Shown in pieces: positions 52,968 through 64,000 of a DNA stretch of 64,000 bases. The notes below the pieces were generated by a model, which was not told the origin of the DNA, did no database searches, and saw nothing but the letters and a program-made list of their open reading frames with translations. Position numbers and translations under genes: made by a program. Numbering within the stretch: position 1 is the stretch's first letter; every line of letters starts with the position of its first letter. Origin of the DNA: Periplaneta americana (lineage: Eukaryota > Arthropoda > Insecta > Blattodea > Blattidae); NCBI RefSeq assembly GCF_040183065.1, contig NC_091120.1, positions 19,319,708 to 19,383,707 of the forward strand, in the 5' to 3' direction.

Positions 52968-53914
52968 TAATTAATTAGTTCTCAAAACTGACGAAAGATG
53001 GATTTTGGAAAAAAGGAAAATGATGTAGGAAAATTGACATTTCACTGAAAACTACTATTTTTCCGAAAAACTTTGGGTTTCCAAGCTTCAAAATGAGGGG
53101 TCATTTATTAAAATCCGTTCAGCCGTTTTCCCGTAATTTTCATTACGTTCAAATTATATATATATATAGATTATAGCCTATTAACCTATTGTATCTTATA
53201 GGATACTTTGTCAATTTAAGGGTTAGGAAAATTAGTACAATAATATATTTCTTTGTGTCATTCTTTGTAGCTTTGATATTTCAGTTCTTGTATTATTTCG
53301 CGTGTGTAAGCGTCCTTCACTTTATATTGCATTCTCAACTGTAAAGGCATTTGGCAACATGCACAATATAACGTAATTCAACTTGTCTTACTTTTGTATG
53401 TAGTTCACAAGAACGAATTCCGTATATCATTTTCTAAGATAAATTATTAATGTTGGTCTTTAAGTCATGGAAAGGCCAATTTGTTTCAGTTGAAATATAG
53501 ACGACTATTATGTAAGATTAAAGAGCTTAATGTGGGGTACACAGATTCCCCACATGTTCCACGGTGACCCATTCATAACAAAGAGGAGATCGATATGTTC
53601 ACAGCAAGGGAAATCCGTGAACCTGACTCTTACAGTGATAACATCAGTGATGGATTTCACATATATGTACATTAGCTGCAGCACAATATGATGGTGAGCA
53701 GGGGTGGAGACAGAAGTGTAGACCTTTCTTTTTTACAGCATATCTAATAAATGTTCCCCGCCGTAGCGTCGTATTCCAACGTTTTGTAAAACCAAAACCC
53801 CTTTGCTTCCCCAACACAGCGATGTTTTGCCTTAAATACTAGAGTATTCGACAAGTAATGGCAACATAATTACTGTTTGACACTACATTTATTTAGATTA
53901 CTTTTAACATTATA
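52968..53914. other. Intergenic stretch, possible element 3' end at 53095-53171
   Basis: AAAATCCGTTCAGCCGTTTT followed by an AT dinucleotide run resembles the 3' ends of some insect RTE-type or Helitron-like repeats. The rest shows nothing firm; coding-like short frames at 53560-53720 lack splice support. Confidence 0.3.
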
Positions 53915-54689
53915 CAGGGTGGAAGGTAACCTTTTACAATCCTTCTGGGATATGATATCTCAAATTATGACAAACAAGAAAGTCTAATAACATTTTGTTC
54001 TCAGAAAGGCGGTTTTCGAAAAAAAATCTTTTGTAATTGACAATAACACCAACGACAAGGAATAATAGGCGCTAATAATTAACAGTGGAAATAGTGAAAT
54101 GATGAAACAATAGAAAATAAATAAATGAGGGGGGAAACAATTAAACTACTACTGGTATCTAGTGGTGGAAGAGAGTAATAAGTAAGTGGGATCAATTAAC
54201 CTGCTATTGCCATCTAGTGGTGCCGGGAAACAAACTACTACTTCAAGAAATTCATGAAAAATACACGAAGTAACATCACTAGAAAGCAATAGAGAGTATT
54301 TGCTAGAGAGAGCCTACTTAAAGGGAGTTATTTTGAAGCGTCATTGGTCCTTATTTTTCGTGGAAAAGACAATCACATCAACCATTTATTTGGACGAGGT
54401 GGTCCAGATCCTTGGCCTCCGAGGTCACCCGACACAACCCCATTGAATTTTTTCTCTGGGTATATCTGAAACTTATTGTTTATCAGACACAAGTGAGATA
54501 CATTGATCAACTGAAAGCCAGAATAAGAAACGTGATAGCTACTACTTACCTGAACCTGGCAACAAATTTGATATCGTTTTGACATTCTCGTGTACGACAA
54601 ACTGGACACATGTACAGGTGTAATAAGAAAGGATATAAAACTTTTCAGGTATGTCTACCAATCAATGTAACCCGTTTCTTTGTGTCTTT

Positions 54690-55437
54690 ATTACTTTCTG
54701 TTTTATTACAGACTAATGGAAACACTAGGAATGCCCCACTTCGATTATTGTGATTTTCTACTGACTGACCTCAATGTCAACCAGTCGCAAAGACTACAAC
54801 GTGTTCATAATTCTTGTGTTCGCTTCGTCTGCTATGTCCATCGCGCTGACCACATTACCCCATCCTTCCAAACTCTAAACTGGCTACGGCTTGACGAACG
54901 TAGAAATTTTCATTCTCTTGTTCTCCTTTTACAAGTCCTTCAGACTTCTACACCTACCTACCTTGCCTCCTGTTTCAGTTACCTGTCATCATATCATAAT
55001 CTCTTCACTCTCACGCAAAATAGCCGCATACTAGCCATACCAACACATAAGACATCATCATATTCATCATCATACACAATCTCGCTCTCGCGCTTGTGGA
55101 ATACCCTACCCAGTGACATCAGAGACTGTCGGAATTTAGTAGCCTTCAAAAGCAAACTTATTAAGTATTTTCTTACTGCGTAGAATAGGTTTACTTTTTA
55201 TTTAATTAATAAATTTTTTTCTCTCTTCTTAACTTTTACAATAAACTGTCTAGCTATTATTAATCAGTTAATCTTTTAGTACTTCGATTTTTATTGTATT
55301 TGTAAATCTAATATTAATTGTAATTATAATTGTAATTGTATTCTTAATATTGTAGTTGTAATCCCTTGGTAGAGGGGAAGAGAAGGCCTGATGGTCTTAT
55401 CTCTACCAGCTTAAATAAAGTACTAAAATTACTAAAA
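54690..55437 (+). mobile_element. LINE 3' fragment with UTR
   Basis: It holds the final ORF2 part (to TAG 55183), a 3' UTR with TCCCTTGGTAGAGGGGAAGA and TCTCTACCAGCTTAAATAAA, and a short A-rich tail. The same family as 23085-23352. Confidence 0.85.
54716..55183 (+). pseudogene. LINE ORF2 C-terminal end
   Basis: LGMPHFDYCDFLLTDLNVNQ, RLQRVHNSCVRFVCYV, FQTLNWLRLDERRNFHSLVL, ISLSRLWNTLPSDIRDCRNL, FKSKLIKYFLTA stop. The YC, LQ..HN...R and LPS.IR patterns are the C-terminal region of Jockey/CR1-type ORF2. No catalytic part, 5'-truncated. Frame intact. Confidence 0.85.
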
Positions 55438-55476
55438 AATTACTAAAATGTGTCAGACTTTTATATAGACGCCCTG

Positions 55477-56304
55477 TATTACACGTTATATTTAATTTTT
55501 AACTTATATGTTATATGAAGTATTAAATTATTGATGGAAATGTAACATCATTGCACGCTTCTGTTTGAACGCGTGGTTCTGACAGTGCTCTAGAAGCCTT
55601 CGGTTACGTATACATTACTGTAACTATTTCTCTGATAGATTGATGACCTGCTATGATAGGGTGCGATGAATGTTACGAGCAGCTGGGTGTTTAATTTAAA
55701 TCTCCTACGTCAACAATTCATTTTCAATTAACCTCTGTATTATATATCTGATTGCAGAAGGCGTTCTCACTCAGTTATCGATTGGCGAAAATCAGGGGAA
55801 AAGCATAGGTTAAGACGACTTGACTTGTGATCTACTGGGTAGTATTGTATCCTTCCCTGAAAATTGTAATGTTTTCAAAAAGCAGCAAATAAAAATTTCA
55901 TACTACATAAATTGCCATTCCGGAATTGATGTTATAAAACCCATGAAGAATACATACAGGGAAGGCGTAATGTAATTGAAAATCTTAACAACTTCGTCGT
56001 TGAATAGAGTACAGCAAAAATTATGATATGGAACATTTCAATCCCTTTCCAGTAATTAAATAAAATGGACGGTTTTCTAGCAAACGAAATAGAAAGATCA
56101 ACACGTGTCGTTATTTCCTGTCATTAAAAAGTCTGGAAACCCTACAGCAATGACTAAGGAACAGAACGCTTCTATTCAGACCGAGTGCATGTGTGTGTTT
56201 ATAGTGAGTCGGCGATGCAATGTTGCCAAACCACGCAGACTTTCAGCCTAATTTTCCAATTAACCATGCACTTAATTACAAAACGCATAACCGAGTTTTT
56301 CTTT
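55477..56304. other. Intergenic stretch without recognised feature
   Basis: AT-rich. No element ends or exon structure recognised. Confidence 0.4.
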
Positions 56305-56850
56305 ATTTTAATTTGTATTCTATTGCCCTCTTCAATGAGCGAAGATATAAGAAACACTTGGACACGTGCTTGGACAATGCCCTAAAGGCGAACTGCTGAT
56401 CAATGCTAGACATCATCGTATACGACATGCTTTGGCGATATCCTTAAAAACTTTAAATTGGGAGATTCATGAGGAAGTACATTGTGTATCATGAGATGGT
56501 TCTTTTAGACGGGCAGACATTATTGCTATCAATGGACGCTTAAAACGGGCTCTTGTTCTTGACCCTACTATCCGTTTCGAAAGAAACCTAAATCAGGCCA
56601 CCGAGATTGATATTGAGAAGAAGTCCATATATGAACCTTGTCTGCCGTATCTTTCTCAAAAGTACAACGTCCCTCTTAAACAATGGTCCGTCATTGGTTT
56701 GCTGTTTGGCAGTAGAGGTTCAATCACAAAATTCACTTGGAATTATCTTAAGGAACTTCACATTCCTTTTGATTATGTAATGTCTATTCTTATAAATATA
56801 ATCAAGGATTCTCTTCAAATATTACATCATCATCTCTATTTCAATTAATC
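56305..56850 (+). pseudogene. R2/R4-type LINE remnant with restriction-like endonuclease
   Basis: The frame reads IALFNERRYKKHLDTCLDNA, LKANLLINARHHRIRHALAI, then a stop, DGSFRRADIIAINGRLKRAL, VLDPTIRFERN, LPYLSQKYNVPLKQWSVIGL, LFGSRGSITKF and LQILHHHLYF stop. ADIIA...VLDPTIRFE is the PD-(D/E)xK-like core of the endonuclease at the C-terminus of R2/R4/NeSL LINEs. Mutations: one TGA near 56492, and Ala where Pro is usual before the Asp. 5'-truncated. Confidence 0.8.
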
Positions 56851-57696
56851 AACTTATATTTGCCTTCACCAATTAACTGTCTTTTTTCTTTAATATATCA
56901 CATCACATTATATTGTACATGTTTGTTGTATTCAGGACCCTTGTGGTCACTCAAATTCTTTGAGCTGATGTCTATAAATTTAGAAATTTATTATTTAAGC
57001 AATGGAAAATATAAGAGAAATCCCCACTGATGATTTTTCAATATTATTGCCATTTTTCTCAATACTTATTTTTGAAATTTCATGTATTTGTACATTATAT
57101 GTCTACTAAAAATTTTAATTAAGAATAACATAAAAAAAATTAATCTACTTTAAGATGTAATTCACATTATTCATGTGGGTTGATTCTGTTACCCCCCTTG
57201 CTAGTCTGTGTCAAGAAAAATGCTTGCTGAAATGGGTAAACAGTTGACATCGATTCAGTTTTGTTACCAATGTTGCCAACTGAGCTGTTTCTTTTTTTTC
57301 TCGCTGTTATTTAACTCGCTTTAACATCTTTGGCCATATCACGAGTTAATCTTTTGGGTGAAATCCGAAGGCCTGTGTACTATTGTTGAGACTGGTGTTG
57401 GGTTAAATGTATTTCTGTGCTTAGTTATAAAATCTGTATTGTTGATAGAAAGTTTCAGCGGTTTTTTAACAGTCACAAAGGCAAAATACTTTATTTTTAC
57501 ATTCATAATGTATCAATTTATTGACTTCTACATTGTTTTATAGCAGATTTTCAAGAAAAGAGTTGGCAATATTGTTTGATAATATTTCTCGTCAACATTT
57601 TCTAAAAGGAACGAACAAATTTCATTTCATTGAGACCCCGAGTATAAGAGCAGAAGCTACTGAAATGGAAGGTTAGAATCATAACTTCACACTTAC
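56851..57696. other. Intergenic stretch without recognised feature
   Basis: AT-rich. The 61-codon frame at 57358-57543 is hydrophobic but shows no family motif. Confidence 0.4.
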
Positions 57697-57821
57697 GAAA
57701 AACGCAAAATCTTCTTTCAGCTTATTTCCCATTTCCATTTTCATAAATCTTTCTAAAACGGAAGTCTCTTTCATATTGTCAGTCATACTTCTCGTTGAAA
57801 GGTTCGTCCCATCTAGAAATC
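57697..57821 (-). CDS. Exon-like stretch, unknown protein
   Basis: The acceptor is TTCTGTTTTAAG|GA and the donor is GTTTTTC|GTAAGT (consensus). 125 bases = 2 + 41 codons: FLDGTNLSTRSMTDNMKETS, VLERFMKMEMGNKLKEDFAF, F. The composition is charged and protein-like. I do not recognise the family and found no partner exon, so it may be an exon of a gene extending beyond the window or a chance frame. Confidence 0.4.
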
Positions 57822-58499
57822 CTTAAAACAGAACATAACAATTAAAATTAAAAATGTTTTTGCAGTGTATTTTGTTGCTAGTGAAGGAGTACCTCCTTCA
57901 CTACCTCCTTCTGTATAAAGGCAGAAAAAATTATTTCGTAAATGCTACAACTTTATAAAACAAAAGTGTATATATCATTTTCATGTAGTTGATATTTTCA
58001 TTTATTTTCATATATGAGCGTATATATAGTCAGGATCAGCTTACTTAATACCCTAAAGGTGAAACCTAGCCATTTTTCCCCTATTACTACTTTTGCTAGT
58101 AAATTATAGTGATTTTCTAGCTCTCAGATTGAATTTTCTTTTACCAACTTGTTTCGAATTTCGAGCATTGACAAATACTACAGCTGGTAGTTATTTTCTA
58201 ACTGTTATGTTGACAGCAATAATTTCGGTTTACAGAATAAGAAACTGATGAAAATGAAAGGAAGGAAATATGTTTTTAGGTTAGGTCTCATGAATCGTAA
58301 ACTCTTTAGTCAAAGCAATACATTTCATTTCAGACAAAATACATTTTAATATTAGATCGTAGTAGTCCTAATTACTAACATAATATGCGAAACGTCCAGG
58401 AGGAAAATATATTATTTAATAAATTATTGAATCATTTAGGAGACACCTTCCAACATAAATATTAGCTGTGGTAAATATAAGCTAGACATTGTTAAAGTT
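57822..58499. other. Intergenic stretch without recognised feature
   Basis: AT-rich. Nothing supported. Confidence 0.4.
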
Positions 58500-58535
58500 A
58501 ATAATAATATATTACTATTGTTATTATTATTATTA

Positions 58536-58603
<68 letters not shown>

Positions 58604-58605
58604 TC
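58500..58605. repeat. (ATT)n microsatellite
   Basis: About 33 units, with an ATC interruption near 58538. Confidence 0.92.
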
Positions 58606-59246
58606 AGTATGTAGCATTGTGATTTTATCCTCTTTGGTGATATCTGTTATTACTTGACAACACTGAAGAGACAGCCAAATTAGACTTTTAGGAACTACTT
58701 TTTTATGTGATCCTCACTTAGATGTGGCCAACTTGTGACTAAATGTCGATTTCATCAAAGTCTGTTGAAGCTTAAAATTAATATCCATTCAAGTCATTTA
58801 AAAATATATTTTAACGAAAGAAGCGGTTCATCGACTTCTGTTAGAATTAACAAATGTCAACTACACATGCTAATTTAACCGGGAGAAGGCTCATACGCAA
58901 TATAACATGAAGAGAGACATACGGTCAAAAAGACCGCACTACTGAAAATATCTTATTAAGCTCAACTTATTGATTTTTGCTTGAACATTTTGTCTCGTGA
59001 TATTTTTTTTAAACATTACAAGATTTTTAATAATATAATCTTGGAACATTTTATTACGTTTTCGGATTACATTTTTTTCTGTTTCAAAAGTTACAGTATT
59101 CATTTTTTCTCTAATGCTATAATCTAAATTGCAGCGACACAATGGTTGAATTAAATCTCTAATACAAATGGAGAAAATATTATAATGCTTATATAAAAAT
59201 AAAGTAACACAACAAGAAAAATTCTGCAGAAATTAATATTACAATT
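58606..59246. other. Intergenic stretch without recognised feature
   Basis: A Lys/Asn-rich minus-strand frame (58939-59142) has no recognisable motif. Confidence 0.35.
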
Positions 59247-59433
59247 CATTCATTCATAGTGTTCTGTCCAAGGGCAGGCCATTCACTGCAAATCCAGCAT
59301 TATCCAGTCTTTCCTATTTTCTGCCCTCCTCTTTGTCTCCCCATATGATCCATATATCTTAATGTCGTCTATCATCTGATATCTTTTTCTGTCCAGAACT
59401 CTTCTCCCGTTCACCATTCCTTCCAATACAGGG
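59247..59433 (-). pseudogene. LINE 3' end fragment (family of 46330-47301)
   Basis: The minus strand reads VLEGMVNGRRVLDRKRYQMI, DDIKIYGSYGETKRRAENRK, DWIMLDLQ stop, then the 3' UTR and a (TGAA)n tail (read as ATTC at 59247-59258). It supplies the true C-terminus of this LINE family. Confidence 0.82.
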
Positions 59434-60221
59434 GAATGCATTTTCATGTGACATGAGAGAGCGCACGTGGTCAAAAACACTGCGCTATAAAAAGAACATC
59501 CGTCTGTTCGAAATAGAGCACAACTTTGATTGTTTCAGGTGCACAAGTTGTTAACGAGACACTAATTAAGGGTATGAAAGAGTGAGGAGTTCAGAGGTTT
59601 CCTACCAAGTAGTGCAGATTTAAAACAAAGTGCGATCTTTTCCCCGCTATGCGCCTTCTTCCGGATTCATTAAATTATTAAACATCTAATGAATTGTTGC
59701 TTTGTTAAGATGGCGACTAGACATGATGTTTTCGGAGTACAGTTACAATTTCAAGGATATTTAAATTATGAAGAAAAATAATTATGGCAAGGACAAACGA
59801 TTACGTTACTTCACGAAACAAAAAAAAAATTATCGAAACAAAAACTGTCAAGAACGGTTGTTATGAAGGTGCTGGAAGTAATAGAAGCTAGTTTAAAATA
59901 CTCTACAACAAACTTGTCATAACTCGTAGCAGCTATATGCTTCAAGTTTCTATGCTTATGGCTCATTCTGTGTAATTACTGAAGATACTGAAAGCATTTT
60001 AAAAACAACTGCGAGTCGAAGAGCAAAATACAGGGTGTGTCACGAGGTTTGCCCCGGTTTATGGAAGTGATTCCTGGTGTTATTTGTAACAAAAAATGTA
60101 AATACAATAATGTGGTGACATTCATAATTAAGGAGTTACAGCAGATTTTCGAAACGCGCCATAGTGTATGTAGCGCTAGACATGTCAGCGCAGGACTAAC
60201 CGTTTGCCTGCCAGATCCCCA

Positions 60222-60651
60222 GATTTATTTATTTATTTATTTATTTACTTATTTATTTATTTACTTATTTATTTATTTACTTACTTATTTACTTATTTTT
60301 CATTTATGTAGTTACTTATTTACTTATTTATTTATTTTTATATATATATGTATATTTATTTATTTACTTATTTATTTATTTATTTATTTACTAACTTATT
60401 TACTTATTTTCTCATTTATTTAGTTATTTATTTACTCATTTATTTACTTACTTATTTACTTATTTATTTATTTACTTATTTATTTACTTACTTACTTATT
60501 TATTTATATATATATATATATTTATTATTTATTTATTTATTTATTTATTTACTTATTTACTTATTTTTTCATTTATTTAGTTACTTATTTACTTATTTAT
60601 TTATTTATTATTTATTTATTTATTTACTCATTTTTTCATTTATTTAGTTAC

Positions 60652-60702
<51 letters not shown>

Positions 60703-60712
60703 TACCTATAAC
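60222..60712. repeat. (ATTT)n microsatellite, about 490 bp, expanded LINE tail
   Basis: TTTA units with ACTT variants and small TATA runs. It begins exactly at the 3' end of the minus-strand LINE fragment at 60716. Long Tyr/Leu/Ile/Phe frames here are repeat translations. Confidence 0.93.
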
Positions 60713-60715
60713 AGG

Positions 60716-61370
60716 GCAACCCCAATTATAATAGACAGTACAGATATTCGTTTACAAAAAAAAAAAACATAGAGAACATGAAAAAAAGGGATGAAACAGA
60801 TACAAGTGTAAATACAAATTAAAATGGAAAATGAGAAAAGAAAAGAACAAAAAAAAAACAGACAAATAGATACTACCTAATAAGAGATACAGATATAGAT
60901 ATAAATGAAAAATACAAAATAAAATAAATGAAAAATAGCTAAATATAGATATCATAGCCAAAAATGTAAAATGTAGCTATAATTGGCAAATTACAAAGTA
61001 ACAAATAGCAATATTATATAAAATCAACTACCTTCAGTATATTAATAAGAAAATGTTTGTATTCCATGTAAGAAATGCAGAAATCTAGATCCCATGTTTT
61101 ACATATTTCATTGAAATTTGAACACATTTTTAACACTGGTGAATTTTTATGTGCTGAATTGTTTGGTTTTTTATAATATAACATTGACGATTTCTTAAAT
61201 GTGATGTTCTAGCGTTAATCTGGATTTGTGATAATATTTCGCTATTATCCAGTAGACCGTTGAATATTTTATATAATAAAAGCTGTTCAGCAAGTAATCT
61301 ACGACTGGCAAGAGACATTAAATTAAATTCAGCAAGTAGATACCCTAGATTACTGCATCTGGGGGTGGAT
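60716..61370 (-). pseudogene. LINE 3' fragment with (AAAT)n tail
   Basis: The minus strand reads SLASRRLLAEQLLLYKIFNG, LLDNSEILSQIQINARTSHL, RNRQCYI, typical of the end of CR1/Jockey-type ORF2. A 3' UTR of about 350 bp ends at GGGTTGCCCTGTTATAGGTA and runs into the AAAT array. Confidence 0.72.
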
Positions 61371-61783
61371 GAAAGACATCGTATACCAGATTAGGGTGTA
61401 AACATGAGAAGAGTTGATACAACGCATTCTCGATGCCGCAGCGACAATAAGGAACGAACATGTGAAGTTACGAAATGCTACACGCGCGGTTCACACCCGT
61501 GCGAATCTTTGCCTTCAGATGCAGAGAGGAAATTTTGAACGTTTGCTTTAAATCCACTCTACATGCAAGAGTCTGGTACAAAATGAAGCACTTGTTTGTA
61601 TTCTATGATTTCCATTTTTGTCAGTGACATCCTCAGATAAAAAAGTTGTTTCTGCTTTTTTCAAATTGCCGTGACTCCTTAATTATGAATGTCACATAAT
61701 TACTGTATTTATTTACATTTTTGTTCCAAATTACACCAGAAATCACCTCTAAAAACCGGGGGAAAACCTCGTGATACACCCTG

Positions 61784-62255
61784 TATAAAGTTTCTGCTGC
61801 AATTGCTGCTCTGAGACCGTGGTATATTGTTTTCCCACAGGATGTAAGAGAGTAAACCAGGATTTCTATATTATATTCCATTTTCCTGGGATTTTAGATG
61901 TATTGATTGTACGCATATTCAAATAAAATCTCCCGGAGGAAATATATCGCAATAGTACAAGGATATTTTTCAATAAACGTTCAGCTATTTGCCATGCGAA
62001 ACTCTTAATAGCGGACTCGGACGAGATCTGTACACCATATTCAATAATTCTCGAATTCAGGCGGAGTTTGAAACTGGAAGGATTTCTAATGGAATTCTCT
62101 TGGGAGAAAATGACTATACCTCGTAAAAGTACTTATTAAAGTCATATTTACGCCCTGAAATCAGATGCCATGAGAACTATATCAGGCATACATATGCGAG
62201 AAATTTCCTGGAGACTGAAGTTTGGGAAAAAGGACTTCTTTACTCAACATGGAAC
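61784..62255. other. Intergenic stretch without recognised feature
   Basis: No coding or element ends seen. Confidence 0.4.
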
Positions 62256-62438
62256 CACAGTCTAGTATATACAGTCACGAAGCTCAATATGTAGTAAATA
62301 TGCATCAATAGATAGTTGCTAACCACTAGGATCGCTACTATCGCCTCATTACAGACAATGCGAAATAGTACCTGCACAGTCTATTGTTCCTAGTACCCTC
62401 ATAAACTCAAGCTTCGTGACTGTATATACTAGACTGTG
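62256..62438. mobile_element. MITE family with 7-bp TSD, copy 4 (perfect TSD)
   Basis: The ends are CACAGTCTAG and CTAGACTGTG. ATGGAAC at 62249-62255 and 62439-62445 is an exact 7-bp duplication. This is the best-preserved copy. Confidence 0.9.
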
Positions 62439-62754
62439 ATGGAACTCCGCACAAAAATATGAAATTTATAGTCTGACCATAATAACAGCAACTACCATGT
62501 TCCATAATACAAGAATCCAAACAAAATGAAACACCTTACTATTCACAATCATAATAAAAACGTACATTTCCTTCAAATTGTGACGATACATGTTTAACCA
62601 ATTCTACTAAAGCGTGAACAAACAAGAATGCCGGATTTAATAAAGTACGAAATGCAACGAAAATATATAACAGATCAGATAGCAGTGCCGCAAACCAAAA
62701 AATAACAAGACATTGTTGGGAGATTACGCCATTGTCTTGTTGTTAGTTTGGCGG

Positions 62755-63191
62755 CACTGTTATCTACGAGTCCAGTCCTATTATATGGATCAGAGAGCTG
62801 GACCTTGAGAAAAGAAAATATAGAAAGGTTAATGGTATTCGAAAAGAAAGTGTTAAGAAAAGTTTATGGCCCAGTAAATGAAGAGGGTATCTGGCGTATC
62901 AGATATAACACTGAATAATACAATTTGTATAATGATGCGAATATAATTAAAGTGATCAAGGCCAACAGACTGAGATGGCTAGGCCATCTATATAGGATGG
63001 ATGATGATAGCCCATGTAAAAAAGTCACTCTTACCGACCCATTCTACACAGTAAGAAAAGTGGGACGACCAGCAACAAGATGGCTCGACGATGTTGAAAA
63101 AGATTTGAAGTCAATCGGAGTAAGCCGCTGGAAAAATGAAGCGCGGGACACAAACAGTTGGAGGAGAATCATTGAGGCGGTCTTGGCCTAA
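62755..63191 (+). pseudogene. LINE C-terminal fragment (third RTE-like family) with (GAA)n tail
   Basis: SPVLLYGSESWTLRKENIER, VFEKKVLRKVYGPVNEEGIW, one stop (near 62916), then NDANIIKVIKANRLRWLGHL, RMDDDSPCKKVT, VGRPATRWLDDVEKDLKSIG, SRWKNEARDTNSWRRIIEAV. The order LRWLGH.....GRP..RW...W is the end of RTE-like ORF2. An (AGA)n tail follows at 63211-63246. Confidence 0.82.
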
Positions 63192-63342
63192 GAAGGCTGT
63201 TGTACCATAGAAGAAGAAGAAGAAGAAGAAGAGAAAGAAGAAGAAGTTATCTACGAGTATTCAGTTATCTGTTTTTTTTTTTTTTGCATTTCTTCACATT
63301 ATGAAATCTGGTGTTCTTGTTAGGACCAAATATCTGCGAATG

Positions 63343-64000
63343 TGTATGTAATATATGTAGATTTAGAAAAGGCTTTTGACAGAGTGGATTGAAATAAATA
63401 TTGGAGATCCTAAAGAAAATTGGTGTGGATTGGAAAGAGACAAGACTGTTAAGTAATCTTTATATGAAACAACGAATCAAAGTCAGGATAGGAGAAGAAA
63501 TGTCAGAAGGAAGTAAAATTCGGAGAGGAGTACGTCAAGGATGTCCTTTATCACCTACCCTGTTCAACATCTACTTGGAGGATTTAGTAAAGAACTGCTT
63601 CCAGAACATGGGGGAGTGACAGTAGGAGGAAGAAGAATAAAGTGCATAAGATTTGCTGATGATATGGCGTTGTTAGCAGAAGATGAGATGATGCTAAAGG
63701 ATAAGCTACTGGAGCTAAATGACAGCTGTGAGCAGTATGGAATGAAGATAAATGCCAACAAGACGAAGAGCATGGTCATAGGAAGAAAAATGCAGAAGAA
63801 AAACTTCGAGAATTCTAAATGAGGCAGTAGAGCAAATGGACAGCTTCAAATACTTGCGATGTACTATAAGCAGTAACATGAGCTGCTGCCAGAAAGTCAA
63901 AAGGAGGATAGCAATGGCAAAGGAAGCTTTTAATAGGAAAAAGAGCATCTTCTGCGGACCTCTGGAAAAAGAACTAAAGAAGAGACTAGTGAAGTGCTTT
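63343..64000 (+). pseudogene. LINE reverse transcriptase (family of 46330), frameshifted, runs off right edge
   Basis: It begins YVDLEKAFDRVD (motif A), then a shift, ILKKIGVDWKETRLLSNLYM, GVRQGCPLSPTLFNIYLEDL (motif B), a shift near 63615, IRFADDMALLAEDE (motif C intact) and YGMKINANKTKSMVIG, then another shift near 63800. It continues past the window. About 90 percent alike to 46330-47301 by eye. Confidence 0.85.

Larger units (their letters stand above)
53915..55476 (+). mobile_element. Tc1/mariner-type element with nested LINE
   Basis: The left end CAGGGTGGAAGGTAACC and right end ACTTTTATATAGACGCCCTG are both flanked by TA; they are similar but not equal inverted ends. The plus strand carries a transposase C-terminus: GGPDPWPPRSPDTTPLNFFL, YLKLIVYQTQVRYIDQLKAR, IRNVIATT (54375-54600). 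The LINE at 54690-55437 interrupts it before the right end. The front of the transposase is missing. Confidence 0.65.
60031..61783. mobile_element. TA-flanked DNA transposon with about 130-bp inverted ends, LINE nested
   Basis: CAGGGTGTGTCACGAGGTTT to about 60160 is inversely repeated at about 61650-61783, which ends AAAACCTCGTGATACACCCTG. TA at 60029 and 61784. The interior, apart from the nested LINE and its tail, has no long frame. Probably a non-autonomous Tc1/mariner-type element. Confidence 0.83.

Noticed and set aside
53560..53720. Coding-like stretch with frames on both strands
   Set aside because: No paired splice sites and no recognisable domain.
57358..57543. Hydrophobic 61-codon frame
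   Set aside because: Typical of AT-rich noncoding DNA; no family motif.
60037..60647. Open frames rich in Tyr, Leu, Ile and Phe resembling membrane proteins
   Set aside because: They are translations of the (ATTT)n array.

Overview
The window looks like nuclear DNA of a cockroach-like insect (Blattodea; the SINE and LINE types resemble those I know from Periplaneta americana, but I could run no search). It is AT-rich, intron-rich and dominated by transposable elements. There are no operons and no CRISPR array, and most long open frames are retroelement or transposase remains.

Two host genes can be read, both on the minus strand, and both only after splicing. (1) 4824-10607 holds the first three coding exons of a cytosolic aspartate aminotransferase (GOT1-like). 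Splice sites and phases agree, and the gene continues off the left edge. Its introns contain a Helitron with a nested near full-length LINE, a SINE, a LINE remnant, a small hAT element and a tyrosine-recombinase-like repeat. (2) 13237 to about 43841 holds six exons that join in phase into a trypsin-fold (S1) protein. It keeps the His57 box (SAHC) and an Asp102-like box (SDFAMI), lacks the GDSGG serine box, and ends in a hydrophobic C-terminal tail. I call it a serine protease homolog (pseudoprotease). Its introns are up to 11 kb. They hold a 74-75 bp satellite with higher-order structure, fold-back DNA transposons, Tc1, hAT and Helitron copies, Penelope-like fragments, SINEs and long microsatellites. 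A 38-unit, 57-bp minisatellite lies just 5' of its first recognised exon.

From 46 kb to the right edge I see mainly elements: an RT gene with one stop, three LINE C-terminal fragments of other families, an R2/R4-type LINE remnant with a restriction-like endonuclease, a remnant of an autonomous Helitron, Tc1/mariner-like elements carrying nested LINEs, and MITEs. One unassigned exon-like stretch (57697-57821, minus) has good splice signals.

Several repeat families recur in the window and can be compared copy against copy: a MITE of about 183-188 bp with 7-bp target duplications (4 copies), a long-palindrome TA-MITE (3 copies), a repeat of about 615-640 bp with a recombinase-like C-terminus and a terminal hairpin (3 copies), two Helitrons, two Penelope-like fragments and several SINE families nested in one another.
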